DNA from: Pigmentiphaga litoralis
Lineage (GTDB): Bacteria; Pseudomonadota; Gammaproteobacteria; Burkholderiales; Burkholderiaceae_B
Assembly (NCBI RefSeq): GCF_013408655.1
Contig: NZ_JACCBP010000003.1
Coordinates: 124,001 to 188,000, forward strand
Length of the DNA: 64,000 nucleotides
Direction of reading: 5' to 3'
This document shows positions 35,009 to 44,970 of the stretch, piece after piece (position 1 is the first letter of the stretch; every line of letters starts with the position of its first letter). The notes under the pieces are model-generated. The model was not told the origin of the DNA. It saw nothing but the letters and a program-made list of their open reading frames with translations, and ran no database searches. The position numbers and the translations under genes were made by a program.

Positions 35009-35875
35009 CTAGAAATCGAACCCGTACAGCCTCGACGGGTTCGCGACCAGCATGCGGTGCTGCATGGCCGGATCGGGCGCCCACAGCGGGATCAGGTCCA
35101 CGATGTCGCCATCGTTCGGCATCGGTCCGACGTGAATCGGATGTGGCCAGTTGGTGCCCCAGATCATCCGGTCGGGCCGCGCGGCCATCACCGCGTGGAT
35201 CAGGGGCAGCATGTCGCGGTGCGGGTAAGGCTCGCTGGACAGGCGGTACAGGCTGGCCAGCTTGACCCAGCAGCGGCCGGTGGCAAGCAGGTCCAGCACC
35301 GTCTTGAAGGCCGGCGAATCCACGCCTTCATCAGCCCGGATGCGAGCCAGGTGGTCCAGCACGTAATCGCAGGGCAGGGCGCGCAGGCGGTCGGCCACGT
35401 CCACCAGTTCGGACGACGCATGAAAATGCAGCAGCAGATGCCAGCCCAGTTGCTTGGCCTCGTCGGCCAGGGCTTCCAGTGCATCGAAGCCGACGCCGCC
35501 CGAGACCACGGTCGACATGCGGTAACCGCGTACGCCGCGGTCATGCAAGGCCTGGCGTTCCGCCAGCGGCATGCCGGGCGGTGTGACAAGAATGGCGCGG
35601 ATCCGGCCGCCCAGCCGGTCCAGCGCATCCAGCGTGGCGGCGTTATCGGTGCCGTGCGCGCCGCCATGCACGATCACGCCGCGATCGATGCCCAGGGTGT
35701 CCAGCAATTCCACATACTGTTCCAGCGTGCAGTCTTCGGGCGTGTAGCTGCGTTCGGGCGAAAACGGAAAGCGCGCCGCCGGCCCGAACACGTGGGCATG
35801 CGTGTCCACCGCGTTGCGTGGCATCACGTAGGCGGGCTTGCGGGTGGCCCGGTCAGGTCCCTGGCAGGGTTTCAT
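35009..35875 (-). CDS. Amidohydrolase family (COG3618) lactone hydrolase/isomerase-like
   Basis: 288-residue TIM-barrel metal-dependent hydrolase. The N-terminal metal motif is seen as DTHAHVFGP and the C-terminal catalytic aspartate region as WGTNWPHP. This group includes 2-pyrone-4,6-dicarboxylate lactonase, 4-sulfomuconolactonase and D-galactarolactone isomerase. With galactarate dehydratase genes a few kilobases away, an aldarate-lactone enzyme is attractive; next to a 4-oxalocrotonate-type decarboxylase a muconolactone-type substrate is equally possible. The start has GAGGG six bases upstream. Confidence 0.85.
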   Translation of the reverse strand: MKPCQGPDRATRKPAYVMPRNAVDTHAHVFGPAARFPFSPERSYTPEDCTLEQYVELLDTLGIDRGVIVHGGAHGTDNAATLDALDRLGGRIRAILVTPPGMPLAERQALHDRGVRGYRMSTVVSGGVGFDALEALADEAKQLGWHLLLHFHASSELVDVADRLRALPCDYVLDHLARIRADEGVDSPAFKTVLDLLATGRCWVKLASLYRLSSEPYPHRDMLPLIHAVMAARPDRMIWGTNWPHPIHVGPMPNDGDIVDLIPLWAPDPAMQHRMLVANPSRLYGFDF

Positions 35876-35884
35876 CGTGTGCCC

Positions 35885-36676
35885 TCAGTCGGTAAAGCGC
35901 ATGGTGACCGCGCCCAGCTCGCTGTAGCGCGCCTCGATATGGTCGCCGGGCGCCACCGCAATCGCTTCGGTGATCGCGCCGGCCAGGATGAAGGTGCCGG
36001 CCTTGAGCGGAATGCCCCGCACGCCCAGCAGGTTGGCGAGCATGGCGACGCTTTCGGCGGAATTGCCCAGCACGGCATCGCCGGTGCCCGACGCCACGAC
36101 TTCGCCGTTCTTGACGATCTCGACCGTGACGGCCGCCAGGTCCAGGCCTTCGACCGGTCGGGTTGTCGTCCCGGCCACGAAACGCGCCGCGGACGTGTTG
36201 TCGGCCACGACGCTTTTCAGGTCGAAGCGGAAGTTTTCATACCGCGAGTCGATGATTTCCACCGCGGGCAATACGTGGTCGGTCGCGGCCAGCACGTCTT
36301 CCATGCGCACGCCCGGGCCGATCAGGTCCTGTTTGAGCACGAAGGCGATTTCGGCTTCGACCTTGGGGTGGATCAGGCGCGCGCACGACATGTCGCCGCC
36401 CTCCTGCACCCGGCCGTAGTCCGTCAGGAAGCCGTAGACGGGATCTTCGACACCCATCTGCTTCATCTTGGCGTACGACGTCAGGCCCATCTTCAGGCCG
36501 GCGATGGTGACGCCGGCAGCTTCCTTGCGCGCACGCAGGGCGTCCTGGACGGCGTAGGCGTCGTGCCAGTCCATTTCCGGGTAGTCGTCGGTGATCTTGG
36601 CGATCGGGGCCGCGTTCAATTCGGCGGTGTCGAGCCGCAGGGCGAGTTCGTCGACGATGTCGTTTTCAAGGGCCAT
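35885..36676 (-). CDS. 2-oxo-3-hexenedioate (4-oxalocrotonate) decarboxylase-like, FAH superfamily
   Basis: 263 residues, closely resembling DmpH/XylI along its whole length: ITDDYPEMDWHDAYAVQ, LKMGLTSYAKMKQMGVEDP, HPKVEAEIAFVLK (metal-binding glutamates) and EIIDSRYENFRFDLKSVVAD. Such enzymes decarboxylate 2-oxo-3-hexenedioate to 2-oxopent-4-enoate in meta-cleavage pathways, working with the hydratase DmpE. No DmpE, dioxygenase or aldolase is here, so it may act on another 2-oxo diacid. The hydratase activity of the related DmpE/MhpD cannot be excluded. Confidence 0.85.
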   Translation of the reverse strand: MALENDIVDELALRLDTAELNAAPIAKITDDYPEMDWHDAYAVQDALRARKEAAGVTIAGLKMGLTSYAKMKQMGVEDPVYGFLTDYGRVQEGGDMSCARLIHPKVEAEIAFVLKQDLIGPGVRMEDVLAATDHVLPAVEIIDSRYENFRFDLKSVVADNTSAARFVAGTTTRPVEGLDLAAVTVEIVKNGEVVASGTGDAVLGNSAESVAMLANLLGVRGIPLKAGTFILAGAITEAIAVAPGDHIEARYSELGAVTMRFTD

Positions 36677-36684
36677 GGCGATGC

Positions 36685-37143
36685 TCAGTTCGGGGTAGGC
36701 GTGGCGGCGGCCGCGCGTTCGCGGTCGATGATCTTGGCAATGAATTCGGCGCCCCGGTTGGCGGCTGACACCCCACGGAACACGTAGGCCAGATTCACGA
36801 CGGACTGCAGTTCGGCCCAGGTCGCGCCGGCCTTGCGCGCGGCCACGCCATGCATGAAGGCGGCGTCGCTCAGTTCAACCACCAACATGCCGAACAGCAT
36901 CAGCTGGGTCTGCTTGGGGTCGAAGGCGGAGTTTTCGATGGCATGCGCACGCACCTTTTCCTGCATGTCCAGGATGGTGGGGTCGAGCGCGCCAGTCAGG
37001 TGCAGGCGCGCTTCCACGCGCGGGGGCAGGAAGCCGATCATGTCCCGATAGCCCGCGGCGCGGTCCTCGAGGGTGGCGACGGTGTCGGCGTAAGGACCGA
37101 CGGCATCGATGATGGGGGTGGGGTCAAGGCGGGCAGCGGCCAT
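36685..37143 (-). CDS. Carboxymuconolactone decarboxylase (CMD) family protein
   Basis: 152-residue helical protein of the CMD/AhpD superfamily. The central helix pair QTQLMLFGMLVVELSDAAFM and HGVAARKAGATWAELQSVVN corresponds to the conserved CMD core. The AhpD CxxC pair is absent, so it is not a peroxidase of that type. It is the first gene of a leftward operon with the decarboxylase (8-base gap), amidohydrolase and Bug receptor. Confidence 0.85.
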   Translation of the reverse strand: MAAARLDPTPIIDAVGPYADTVATLEDRAAGYRDMIGFLPPRVEARLHLTGALDPTILDMQEKVRAHAIENSAFDPKQTQLMLFGMLVVELSDAAFMHGVAARKAGATWAELQSVVNLAYVFRGVSAANRGAEFIAKIIDRERAAAATPTPN

Positions 37144-37571
37144 GGGAAGCTCCGGAAGGCGGCGCGCGGGGCGCGGCGCGGAAAATGTAGGTGGGTCAGC
37201 GGGGGGCTGTCGGCGGCGCAGATCGGCCGGGCGGGCGAGCCGGGCGCTTCGGCCGGGTCAGTCCGCCAGTTCGATCAGCCAGTTCAGTCAGCCGGGTCGA
37301 TCAGCCAGTTCAGTCAGCCGGTTCGATCAGCCAGTTCGATCAGCCAGTTCGATCAGCCAGTTCGATCAGCCAGTTCGGTCAGCCGGTTCGATCCGCCGGG
37401 TCGGTCAGTTCTCCCGCTTTCGATTGTATCGATGGAATCAGTTTAATCGATTCTTTTTGATTTCATCGAATAATTCGGCCGGATTGCGGGGAAACGCTAG
37501 AATGCGGGGACAGTCAGCCGCCCGCTTGGCATCGCCGACTGTCTGATGCCTGATACGTACCGCCTGATTCC
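37144..37571. other. 428-base divergent promoter region of the CMD operon and gntR
   Basis: No gene seen. It holds a 13-base tandem array (37257-37406) and then an AT-rich patch (37425-37485) with several ATCGAT/ATCGAA words, where the GntR regulator and RNA polymerase probably bind. Confidence 0.6.
37257..37406. repeat. 13-base tandem repeat upstream of gntR, about 11 copies
   Basis: Consensus CCAGTTCGATCAG. Perfect copies step by 13 (37321, 37334, 37347 and on); flanking copies carry substitutions such as CAGTTCAGTCAGC and CGGGTCGATCAGC. Unit length is not a multiple of three and the region is noncoding. Confidence 0.9.
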
Positions 37572-38252
37572 ATGACCGCTTCTTTACCCACATCGCCCGC
37601 CACGCTCAGCACCACGCTGGCCGAGGCCCTGCGCGCGTCGATCCTTGACGGCGTGCTACTGCCCGACACCAAGTTGCGCCTGGACGACCTGCGCGAGCAA
37701 TACGCCGTCAGCCTCAGCCCCCTGCGGGAAGCGCTGGCGCGGCTGGGCGCGGAAGGGCTGGTGGTGCCGACCGACAAGAAGGGCTACCGGGTCGCGCCGG
37801 TGTCGGCCGCCGACCTGGAAGAAGTGACCGCCTTGCGCGTGAATCTGGAAGTGTGGGCACTGGGCGAATCGATCCGCAAAGGGGATGACCGCTGGGAAGA
37901 TGCGCTGGTCGCCACCCACCATCGGCTGACGCGCCTGGAAGGCGGCGACCGCACGGGGGACCGTCTGATCGCCTGGGAAAAGGCGCATCGCGCCTATCAC
38001 ATCACCCTGTTTTCGGCCTGCGGGATGCCCGTGCTGCTGCGGTTCTGCAATACGCTGCACGACCTCAGCGATCGCTACCGTCGTCTGTTCCTGGCCCGCA
38101 AGGCGCCGGACCGCGACGTGCCCGGCGAGCATGCCGCGATCTACCAGGCCGCGCTGGCCCGCGACGCCGCGGGCGCGACCGACATCTTGCGGCAGCATCT
38201 GCAGCGGACCGGAACCAATCTGCTGCGCGAATTGACCGGGCGCGAAGGCTAG
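37572..38252 (+). CDS. GntR family (FadR/FCD subfamily) transcriptional regulator
   Basis: 226 residues. Winged helix-turn-helix at about 15-75 (LRASILDGVLLPDTKLRLDD, then REALARLGAEGLV). A C-terminal all-helical FCD domain follows with likely metal ligands in AHRAYHITLFSACG and the histidines of GEHAAIYQAAL and LRQHLQRTG. FCD regulators bind carboxylic acids. It is divergent from the CMD-DmpH-amidohydrolase-Bug operon, its probable target, and convergent with garD. Confidence 0.93.
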   Translation: MTASLPTSPATLSTTLAEALRASILDGVLLPDTKLRLDDLREQYAVSLSPLREALARLGAEGLVVPTDKKGYRVAPVSAADLEEVTALRVNLEVWALGESIRKGDDRWEDALVATHHRLTRLEGGDRTGDRLIAWEKAHRAYHITLFSACGMPVLLRFCNTLHDLSDRYRRLFLARKAPDRDVPGEHAAIYQAALARDAAGATDILRQHLQRTGTNLLRELTGREG

Positions 38253-38275
38253 GGCAGGGCGCGTTGCCGACCGGA

Positions 38276-39907
38276 TCAGGTCACCGGGGCCGGGTTGAAC
38301 AGCACCAGTGCGTTATGCAATTTCCAGTGTTCCGCCCAGGTCTTCTTGCGGCCGCTGGCCACGTCCAGCATCAACTGGAACATTTCCCATCCCACGTCGG
38401 CGATCGTCTTCTCACCCGTCGCGATCGTCCCGGCATTGATGTCCATCAGGTCATGCCAGCGCTTGGCCAGGTCGGCCCGCGTCGCCACCTTGATCACCGG
38501 TACCTGCGCCAGGCCATAGGGCGTGCCGCGGCCGGTGGTGAACACATGCAGGTTCATGCCGGCGGCCAGCTGCAGCGTGCCGCAGATGAAATCGCTGGCG
38601 GGCGTGGCGGCGTAGATCAGGCCCTTCTGCTTCAGCTTTTCTCCCGGCCCGATCACGCCCGATATGGGGGAGGTCCCGCTCTTGACGATGGACCCCATCG
38701 CCTTTTCCACGATGTTCGACAGGCCGCCTTTCTTGTTGCCCGGCGTCGTGTTGGCGCTGCGGTCCACGCGGCCCTGGCTCAGGTACGCGTCGTACCAGGC
38801 CATCTCGCGGATCATGGCGTCGGCCACTTCGGGCGTGCTGGCGCGGGCCGTCAGCTGGTCGATGCCGTCGCGCACTTCCGTCACTTCCGAAAACATGACG
38901 GTGGCGCCCGCGCGCACCAGCAGGTCGGTGCAATAGCCGACAGCCGGATTGGCCGTCACACCCGAAAACGCGTCGCTGCCGCCGCACTGCACGCCCACCA
39001 CCAGTTCGCTGGCCGGCACGGTGACGCGGCGGCGTGCGTTCAGGCGGGTCAGGTGCACCTCGGCCTGCCGCAAGATCGAATCGACCATCGACATGAAGCC
39101 CACATGCGCGTCGTCCTGCAGACAGACCACGTCCAGCGGCGCGTCGGCGGCGTGCGGGTTCGCCTCGTCGCCCGCCTGGCCGCCAGTCCCCTTCAGCCGC
39201 GATTGCTCCACCACCGTGATCGACCCCGGGGGCAGCAGGCGTTCGGGCTGCAGCTTTTCACAGCCCAGGCTCACCACCATCACTTCGCCGCCAAAGTTCG
39301 GATTCAGGCTGATGTTGCGCAGCGTGCGGATCGGGATGATGGCGTCGGGCGCATCGATCGCCACGCCGCAGCCATAACCATGTTCCAGCGCGACCACATC
39401 GTCGACATTGGGAAAGCGCGGCAGCAGCTCGGCCTTGATGCGCTGGACCGCAAAATCGGTCACGCCGGCCACGCACTGCACCGTCTGCGTGATCGCCAGA
39501 ATGTTGCGCGTGCCGACCGAGCCGTCCGCATTGCGATAGCCTTCGAACGTATAGCCTTCCAGTGGCGGCGCGGGGTCGGGCTTGACCGTGGCGATCGGCA
39601 GGCCGGTCAGCTCGCGCGCGGCCGGCATCGCCAGCAGGCGTTCGTGCACCCACATGCCGGCTTTCAGGTCCTTGAGCGCGTAGCCGATCACCACGTTATA
39701 CCGGCGCACCTCGCCGCCTTCCGGGATGTCGACCAGCGCAACCTTGTGCGCCTGCGGCACCTTGTCGACCAGCGTCAGTCCTGACGGAAACACGGTGCCG
39801 GGCGGCAAGCCGCCATCATTCACCACGATCGCCACGTTGTCGCGCGGGTCCATGGTGATGCACAAAGGCACGGTGCCCAGGGTCGCTTGGGTGGAAAGAT
39901 CAGCCAT
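38276..39907 (-). CDS. garD: Galactarate dehydratase (UxaA/GarD family)
   Basis: 543-residue Fe-dependent dehydratase converting galactarate to 5-dehydro-4-deoxy-D-glucarate. Long stretches are near identical to enteric GarD as I remember it: [60 protein letters not shown], and the C-terminal [13 protein letters not shown]. The N-terminal SAF domain is [18 protein letters not shown]. Last gene of the leftward Bug-talarate dehydratase-garD cluster, 169 bases after the dehydratase. Confidence 0.95.
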   Translation of the reverse strand: MADLSTQATLGTVPLCITMDPRDNVAIVVNDGGLPPGTVFPSGLTLVDKVPQAHKVALVDIPEGGEVRRYNVVIGYALKDLKAGMWVHERLLAMPAARELTGLPIATVKPDPAPPLEGYTFEGYRNADGSVGTRNILAITQTVQCVAGVTDFAVQRIKAELLPRFPNVDDVVALEHGYGCGVAIDAPDAIIPIRTLRNISLNPNFGGEVMVVSLGCEKLQPERLLPPGSITVVEQSRLKGTGGQAGDEANPHAADAPLDVVCLQDDAHVGFMSMVDSILRQAEVHLTRLNARRRVTVPASELVVGVQCGGSDAFSGVTANPAVGYCTDLLVRAGATVMFSEVTEVRDGIDQLTARASTPEVADAMIREMAWYDAYLSQGRVDRSANTTPGNKKGGLSNIVEKAMGSIVKSGTSPISGVIGPGEKLKQKGLIYAATPASDFICGTLQLAAGMNLHVFTTGRGTPYGLAQVPVIKVATRADLAKRWHDLMDINAGTIATGEKTIADVGWEMFQLMLDVASGRKKTWAEHWKLHNALVLFNPAPVT

Positions 39908-40076
39908 GATGGGGTGTCCGAAAGCGTGAATCAGATAAGGAAGACTGCGGCGAAGATGGGCGTGCAGACAGGGGCAGGGACTGCGTGGGCCGGGCGTCTC
40001 GGGTCCAAGGCACCGGGCAACGTGGCCCGGGCAAGGACCCCTTGGCCCGCTGGTCGGATGCGTGGGTCGACCGAAG

Positions 40077-41237
40077 TCACGGCCGCGTCCCGGTCTCTGC
40101 CACTTCGCGGGTCCACTGCCGCGCCTGCTCGCTCAGGCTCAAGCCCAGGCCAGGCCGGGTCGGCACCATCATGCGGCCACCCTGGATCTCCAGCCGTTCA
40201 TTGAACAGCGGTTCCAGCCAGTCGAAATGTTCCACCCAGGGTTCGGTCGGGTACACCGCGCCCAGGTGCACGTGCAGTTCCATCGCAAAGTGCGGGCCCA
40301 GGCTCAGGCCCGCCTGTTCGGCCTGCGCCGCCACCTTCAGGAAGGGGGTGATGCCACCCACGCGTGGCGCGTCGGGCATCAGGTAATCAGCGGCGCGATG
40401 GCGGATCAGTTCGCCATGCTCGGCGGCGCTCGTCAGCATTTCGCCGGTGGCGATCGGCGTGTCGAATGCGGCTGCCAGCGCCGCATGGCCTTCAAAGTCA
40501 TACGCATCCAGCGGCTCTTCGATCCAGATCAGATTGAACTGTTCAAAGATGCGGCACATGCGCTGGGCGGTTGGGCGATCCCACTGCTGGTTGGCGTCGA
40601 CCATCAGCGGCACGTGGTCACCCAGATGCTTGCGCACCGTCTCGACCCGCTTGATATCGGCCGCCAGATCCGGCTGCCCGACCTTGAGCTTGATGCCGCC
40701 AATGCCCCGTTCGATCGATGCCTGCGCGTTCACCACCAGCTGGTCGATCGGCGTGTGAAGAAAGCCGCCTGACGTGTTGTAGCACTGCACCGAATTGCGC
40801 TGCGACCCCAGCAGTTTTGACAGGGGCAACCCGGCCCGCCGCGCCTTCAGGTCATACAGGGCCACGTCGAATGCACCAATGGCCTGCACGCCCATGCCGC
40901 TGCGGCCCACCGACGCGCCTGCCCAGCACAGCTTGGTCCAGAGCCGGGCGATGTCGCTCGGGTCTTCGCCAATCAGGGCCGGCGCGATTTCCTTGGCATG
41001 CGCGAACTGCCCCGGGCCGCCCGCCCGCTTGGCGTAGCTCAAGCCCAGGCCACGATGGCCGTCCCGCGTTTCGATCTCGGCAAACAGCATCGCGATCTCG
41101 GTCATCGGCTTCTGGCGGCCAGTCAGCACCTTGGCGTCGCTGATCGGGTTGGCCAGCGGCAGATAACACGACGACACCCGCACCCAGGCAATGCGGTCGT
41201 CGTAGGCGGGGGAGTCCGAAGTCAGGGGCGAAGTCAT
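40077..41237 (-). CDS. L-talarate/galactarate dehydratase (enolase superfamily)
   Basis: 386-residue MR/MLE enzyme. The catalytic KxK is seen in GGIKLKVG, metal ligands in [16 protein letters not shown] and ATGEM, and the His/Asp dyad partner in [13 protein letters not shown]. The pattern [18 protein letters not shown] and [18 protein letters not shown] matches the TalrD/GalrD group. It dehydrates L-talarate and galactarate to the same keto-deoxy product as GarD. ATG 41237 with GGAAG seven bases upstream is chosen over one ten codons earlier. Confidence 0.92.
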   Translation of the reverse strand: MTSPLTSDSPAYDDRIAWVRVSSCYLPLANPISDAKVLTGRQKPMTEIAMLFAEIETRDGHRGLGLSYAKRAGGPGQFAHAKEIAPALIGEDPSDIARLWTKLCWAGASVGRSGMGVQAIGAFDVALYDLKARRAGLPLSKLLGSQRNSVQCYNTSGGFLHTPIDQLVVNAQASIERGIGGIKLKVGQPDLAADIKRVETVRKHLGDHVPLMVDANQQWDRPTAQRMCRIFEQFNLIWIEEPLDAYDFEGHAALAAAFDTPIATGEMLTSAAEHGELIRHRAADYLMPDAPRVGGITPFLKVAAQAEQAGLSLGPHFAMELHVHLGAVYPTEPWVEHFDWLEPLFNERLEIQGGRMMVPTRPGLGLSLSEQARQWTREVAETGTRP

Positions 41238-41361
41238 GCGGGGTCTTCCGGGAAGCAAGGTGGGCAACGACAGACAGGGCGCGTCGTGGAACGTCGCGTG
41301 GCGAACCGTCGCCGACAGCGTGCACGGGTCACGACGCCGACATTCCTTGTACGCATGGGCA

Positions 41362-42357
41362 TCATTCGATCGAGATCTTTCCGGTCTCGATCACCTGCTT
41401 CCACCGCGTGTATTCCTTGCGCTGGAACTCGGCAAACTGCGCCGGCGTGTTGGTGACCATCTCGAAGCCGATCGACGTGAACTGCTCCTTCACCTTCGGA
41501 TCATTCAGCGCTTCGACGAATGCGGCGTGCGCCTTGTCCCGCACGGCGGGCGACAGGCCCTTGGGCGCGACGATGGCTTGCCACGACGTCACGTCCACGT
41601 TCTGGATGCCGGCTTCTGACAGGGTCGGCACGTCAGGCAACACCGCCGAACGCGTCGGACTGGCAATTGCCAGGGCCCGCATCTTGCCGCCCTTGATGTA
41701 GCCGACGACCGAATTGATGTTCTGGAACGAGGCATCCACCTGGCTGCCCATCAAGGCCAGGTGAGCCGGCGCGCCGCCCTTGTAGGGAATGTGCGAGCCC
41801 GACGTGCCGGTCTGTTGCCAGAACAGTTCGGTGGTCAGGTGATCGCTGGTGCCATTGCCGGCCGACGCAAACGTCATCTTGCCGGGATTGGCCTTTTCGA
41901 ACGCGATGATGTCCGCCACGCTCTTGTGCGGTGAATTGGTCGGCACCACCAGAATGTTCGGCGACTGCACCGCCACCGTGATCAGGTCGAAATCCTTCAT
42001 CGGGTCGTACTGCATGCCCTTGATCAGGTGCGGCGTGATCACCAGCGGCCCCAGCGACGTCACCAGGAAGGTATGACCATCCGGCGCCGCGCGCTTGACG
42101 ATGGCCGCGCCAATGGTGCCCGTGGCGCCCGCCTTGTTGTCCACCACGAAGGTCTGCTTGAACTTTTCCGTCAGGATCGGGCTGATCGCGCGCGCCACCT
42201 GGTCGGTCGATCCGCCCGGTGGGAAGGGCACGACCAGCGTGATCGGGGTGTCGGGCCAGGTGCTGGCCTGAGTTGCGGCGTTGGTCTGCGCATGGACCGG
42301 TGCTTGGGCGGTCAAGGCAGTCAGGCCGATGGCCAGGGCGCTCATCAGAAATTTCAT
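41362..42357 (-). CDS. Bug-family solute-binding protein (third copy)
   Basis: 331-residue periplasmic receptor. ATG 42357 follows GGAGA and yields a signal peptide ending APVHAQT. Motifs: ITLVVPFPPGGSTDQVARAI, VVDNKAGATGTIGAAIV and the HIPYKGGAPAHLALMG segment. First gene of the aldarate operon behind the two LacI-type operators, so it probably captures galactarate, talarate or a related diacid. Confidence 0.92.
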   Translation of the reverse strand: MKFLMSALAIGLTALTAQAPVHAQTNAATQASTWPDTPITLVVPFPPGGSTDQVARAISPILTEKFKQTFVVDNKAGATGTIGAAIVKRAAPDGHTFLVTSLGPLVITPHLIKGMQYDPMKDFDLITVAVQSPNILVVPTNSPHKSVADIIAFEKANPGKMTFASAGNGTSDHLTTELFWQQTGTSGSHIPYKGGAPAHLALMGSQVDASFQNINSVVGYIKGGKMRALAIASPTRSAVLPDVPTLSEAGIQNVDVTSWQAIVAPKGLSPAVRDKAHAAFVEALNDPKVKEQFTSIGFEMVTNTPAQFAEFQRKEYTRWKQVIETGKISIE

Positions 42358-42434
42358 AACGTGTCTCCGGGTGACGCTGCGGGCGTCGTTGACTTGGTCT
42401 TGTAGGTGGGGCAACCGCGGGCAAAGCTTGCGAT

Positions 42435-42450
42435 ATGACAACGTTGTCAT
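42435..42450. promoter_or_regulatory. LacI-type operator 1
   Basis: ATGACAACGTTGTCAT is a perfect 16-base palindrome with the central CG step typical of LacI/GalR-family sites, 78 bases before the Bug gene start. It sits in the divergent region with the LacI-type regulator. Confidence 0.85.
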
Positions 42451-42458
42451 TTGCGCGA

Positions 42459-42474
42459 ATGATATCGTTGTCAT
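42459..42474. promoter_or_regulatory. LacI-type operator 2
   Basis: ATGATATCGTTGTCAT is the same motif with two changes in the left half. Its centre is 24 bases from operator 1, so two dimers could sit side by side over the promoter. Confidence 0.8.
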
Positions 42475-42639
42475 TTTGTTGGGTCAAGGAATGGCGACTA
42501 GGGGTTTTCGGCAGTCGAAGGCCCAGAAATCCAGTTCTGGTATGGTTCGCGGTTGCTTGCCGTCTTGTCGTCTTGCCGTCTTGCTGGCCAGGCTTGATCT
42601 TGAACGCGTTGACTCCGTCCCTTGATACCCGCAACCCTC

Positions 42640-43632
42640 GTGACCCCACCCAAAGCCGCCACCCTGCATGATGTTGCCCGCGAGGCCGGGGTATCGTTGA
42701 TCACCGCGTCGCGCGCGCTCAGCAATCCCGGCGTTGTCTCGGCCAAGACCATCGCCAAGGTCCAGGCGGCAGTGGACGCCACCGGCTACATTCCCAATTT
42801 GCTCGCCGGCGGCCTCAAGTCCAAACGCAGCCTGATGGTCGCGGGCGTCGTGCCCGCCCTGGCCGTCTCGCAATTCCTGCCCACCGTGCAATCGCTGACG
42901 AACGAACTGAGCGCCGCCGGCTACCAGTTGCTGCTGGGGCAGACCAACTACGACCCGGATGTCGAAGCGTCGGTCCTGAACACCATGATCGGCCGCCAGC
43001 CCGACGGCATTGTCATCACCGGCCTGGTCCAGTCCGAAGCGGCTCGCGACAAATTGCGCCGGTCCCGCATCCCCGTGGTCGAAACCTGGGACCTGTCCGA
43101 TCAACCCATCGACAAGCTGGTGGGCTTTTCGCACCAGAAGGTGGGCAACGCGCTGGGCGAATATTTCCTGAAGAAAGGCTGGACCCACATCGGTATCGCC
43201 AGCGGCAGCGACCACCGCGCCCGCATGCGCCGCGACGGCTTCATCGCCGCGCTGGGCCGCGAGGTGCCCACCGCCTTTGTCTCGCCGCCCAGCAACCTGG
43301 AACGCGGCCGCCGCGCCCTGGCCGACCTGCTCGCGCTCGAACCCCGCCTTGACGCTGTCTGCTGCAGCTCCGACCAGCTCGCCCACGGCGTCATGGTCGA
43401 AGCCCAGGCCCGCGGCCTGCGCATCCCGCAAGACCTGGCCATCTGCGGCTTCGGCAATGCCGACTTCAGCGCCCACATGGTCCCATCGATCACCACCGTC
43501 CACGTCGACGGCCCCGACATCGGCCGCCTCGCCGCCCGCCTCATCATCGACCAATGCCGCGGCGCCCCGATCGCCGAGTCGATCATCGATGTGGGGTTCA
43601 GGATCGTTGAGCGGGAATCGACGGCGGGGTAG
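42640..43632 (+). CDS. LacI family transcriptional regulator (GntR-like)
   Basis: 330 residues from GTG 42640. N-terminal LacI helix-turn-helix: ATLHDVAREAGVSLITASRA, hinge NLLAGGLKSKRS, then a periplasmic-binding-protein-like effector domain (VVETWDLSDQPID, SSDQLAHGVMVEAQARG). It resembles the gluconate-type GntR subgroup. A TTG at 42622 is an alternative start; neither has a clear ribosome site. It probably represses the divergent Bug-dehydratase-garD operon through the two palindromes and responds to an aldarate. Confidence 0.92.
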   Translation: MTPPKAATLHDVAREAGVSLITASRALSNPGVVSAKTIAKVQAAVDATGYIPNLLAGGLKSKRSLMVAGVVPALAVSQFLPTVQSLTNELSAAGYQLLLGQTNYDPDVEASVLNTMIGRQPDGIVITGLVQSEAARDKLRRSRIPVVETWDLSDQPIDKLVGFSHQKVGNALGEYFLKKGWTHIGIASGSDHRARMRRDGFIAALGREVPTAFVSPPSNLERGRRALADLLALEPRLDAVCCSSDQLAHGVMVEAQARGLRIPQDLAICGFGNADFSAHMVPSITTVHVDGPDIGRLAARLIIDQCRGAPIAESIIDVGFRIVERESTAG

Positions 43633-43666
43633 GGGGGCGGGGCAAAAATCAATCGTGCGAACGCCC

Positions 43667-43696
43667 AAAAAAAAGCGCCCCGTAGGGCGCTTTTTT
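43667..43696. terminator. Bidirectional terminator between lacI-type gene and rho
   Basis: AAAAAAAAGCGCCC-CGTA-GGGCGCTTTTTT: A-run and T-run on either side of a perfect GC stem, able to end transcription from both convergent genes. Confidence 0.92.
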
Positions 43697-43707
43697 CATT
43701 CCGGCAA

Positions 43708-44970
43708 TTACTTGCCTTGCTTCATCAGATCGAAGAACTCGGAGTTGTTCTTGGTCGAGCGCATCTTGTCGAGGATGAATTCCATCGACTGCACTTCGTC
43801 CATGTCGAAGATGAACTTGCGCAGGACCCAGACCTTGGCCAGGACGTCCGGCTTGATCAGCAGTTCTTCGCGGCGGGTGCCCGACTTGTTCAGGTTCATG
43901 GCCGGGTAGACGCGCTTTTCGGCCAGGCGGCGTTCAAGGTGGACTTCGGAGTTGCCCGTACCCTTGAATTCTTCGTAGATCACGTCGTCCATGCGGCTGC
44001 CGGTTTCGATCAGCGCGGTGCCGATGATGGTCAGCGAACCGCCTTCTTCGATGTTGCGCGCGGCGCCGAAGAAGCGCTTGGGGCGCTGCAGGGCGTTGGC
44101 GTCGACACCGCCGGTCAGGACCTTGCCCGACGCGGGCACGACCGTGTTGTAGGCGCGGGCCAGGCGGGTGATCGAGTCCAGCAGGATCACGACGTCTTTC
44201 TTGAGTTCGACCAGGCGCTTGGCCTTTTCGATGACCATTTCGGCGACCTGCACGTGACGCGTGGCGGGTTCGTCGAACGTCGAGGCGACCACTTCGCCGC
44301 GCACCGAGCGCTGCATTTCGGTCACTTCTTCAGGACGCTCGTCGATCATCAGCACGATCATGGTGATGTCGGGGTGGTTGGACGTGATGGCGTGCGCGAT
44401 GTGCTGCATCATCACCGTCTTGCCGGACTTGGGACTTGCCACCAGCAGGCCGCGCTGGCCTTTGCCGATTGGCGAGAAGATGTCCATGATCCGGCCGGTC
44501 AGGTTTTCTTCGCTCTTGATGTCGCGTTCCAGGCGCAGCGGCTTGTTCGGGTGCAGCGGCGTCAGGTTTTCGAACATGATGCGGTGCTTCATGCTCTCGG
44601 GGGCCTGGCCGTTCACCTTGTCGACCTTGACCAGGGCAAAGTAGCGCTCGCCATCCTTGGGCGTGCGGACTTCGCCTTCGATCGAGTCGCCAGTGTGCAG
44701 GTTGAAGCGGCGGATCTGCGACGGCGAGATATAGATGTCGTCGGTACTGGCAAGGTAGGAAGTGTCGGGCGACCGCAGGAAGCCGAAGCCGTCGGGCAGC
44801 ACTTCGAGTACGCCGTCGCCGAAAATCGGCTCACCTTGCTTCGCCCGGCGCTTCATGATGGCGAACATCAGTTCTTGCTTGCGCAGACGGCTCGCGTTCT
44901 CGATTTCGAGTGTGGCGGCCAGTTCAAGCAGCTGCGAAACGTGCTGCGCCTTGAGTTCGTTGAGATGCAT
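43708..44970 (-). CDS. rho: Transcription termination factor Rho
   Basis: Hexameric RNA helicase that ends transcription. 420 residues from ATG 44970 ([18 protein letters not shown]), matching the usual length. RNA-binding OB region [20 protein letters not shown], Walker [12 protein letters not shown], and Q-loop/R-loop segments [20 protein letters not shown] are intact. Longer in-frame starts upstream lack conservation. Downstream of trxA on the same strand with a 263-base gap. Confidence 0.98.
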   Translation of the reverse strand: MHLNELKAQHVSQLLELAATLEIENASRLRKQELMFAIMKRRAKQGEPIFGDGVLEVLPDGFGFLRSPDTSYLASTDDIYISPSQIRRFNLHTGDSIEGEVRTPKDGERYFALVKVDKVNGQAPESMKHRIMFENLTPLHPNKPLRLERDIKSEENLTGRIMDIFSPIGKGQRGLLVASPKSGKTVMMQHIAHAITSNHPDITMIVLMIDERPEEVTEMQRSVRGEVVASTFDEPATRHVQVAEMVIEKAKRLVELKKDVVILLDSITRLARAYNTVVPASGKVLTGGVDANALQRPKRFFGAARNIEEGGSLTIIGTALIETGSRMDDVIYEEFKGTGNSEVHLERRLAEKRVYPAMNLNKSGTRREELLIKPDVLAKVWVLRKFIFDMDEVQSMEFILDKMRSTKNNSEFFDLMKQGK

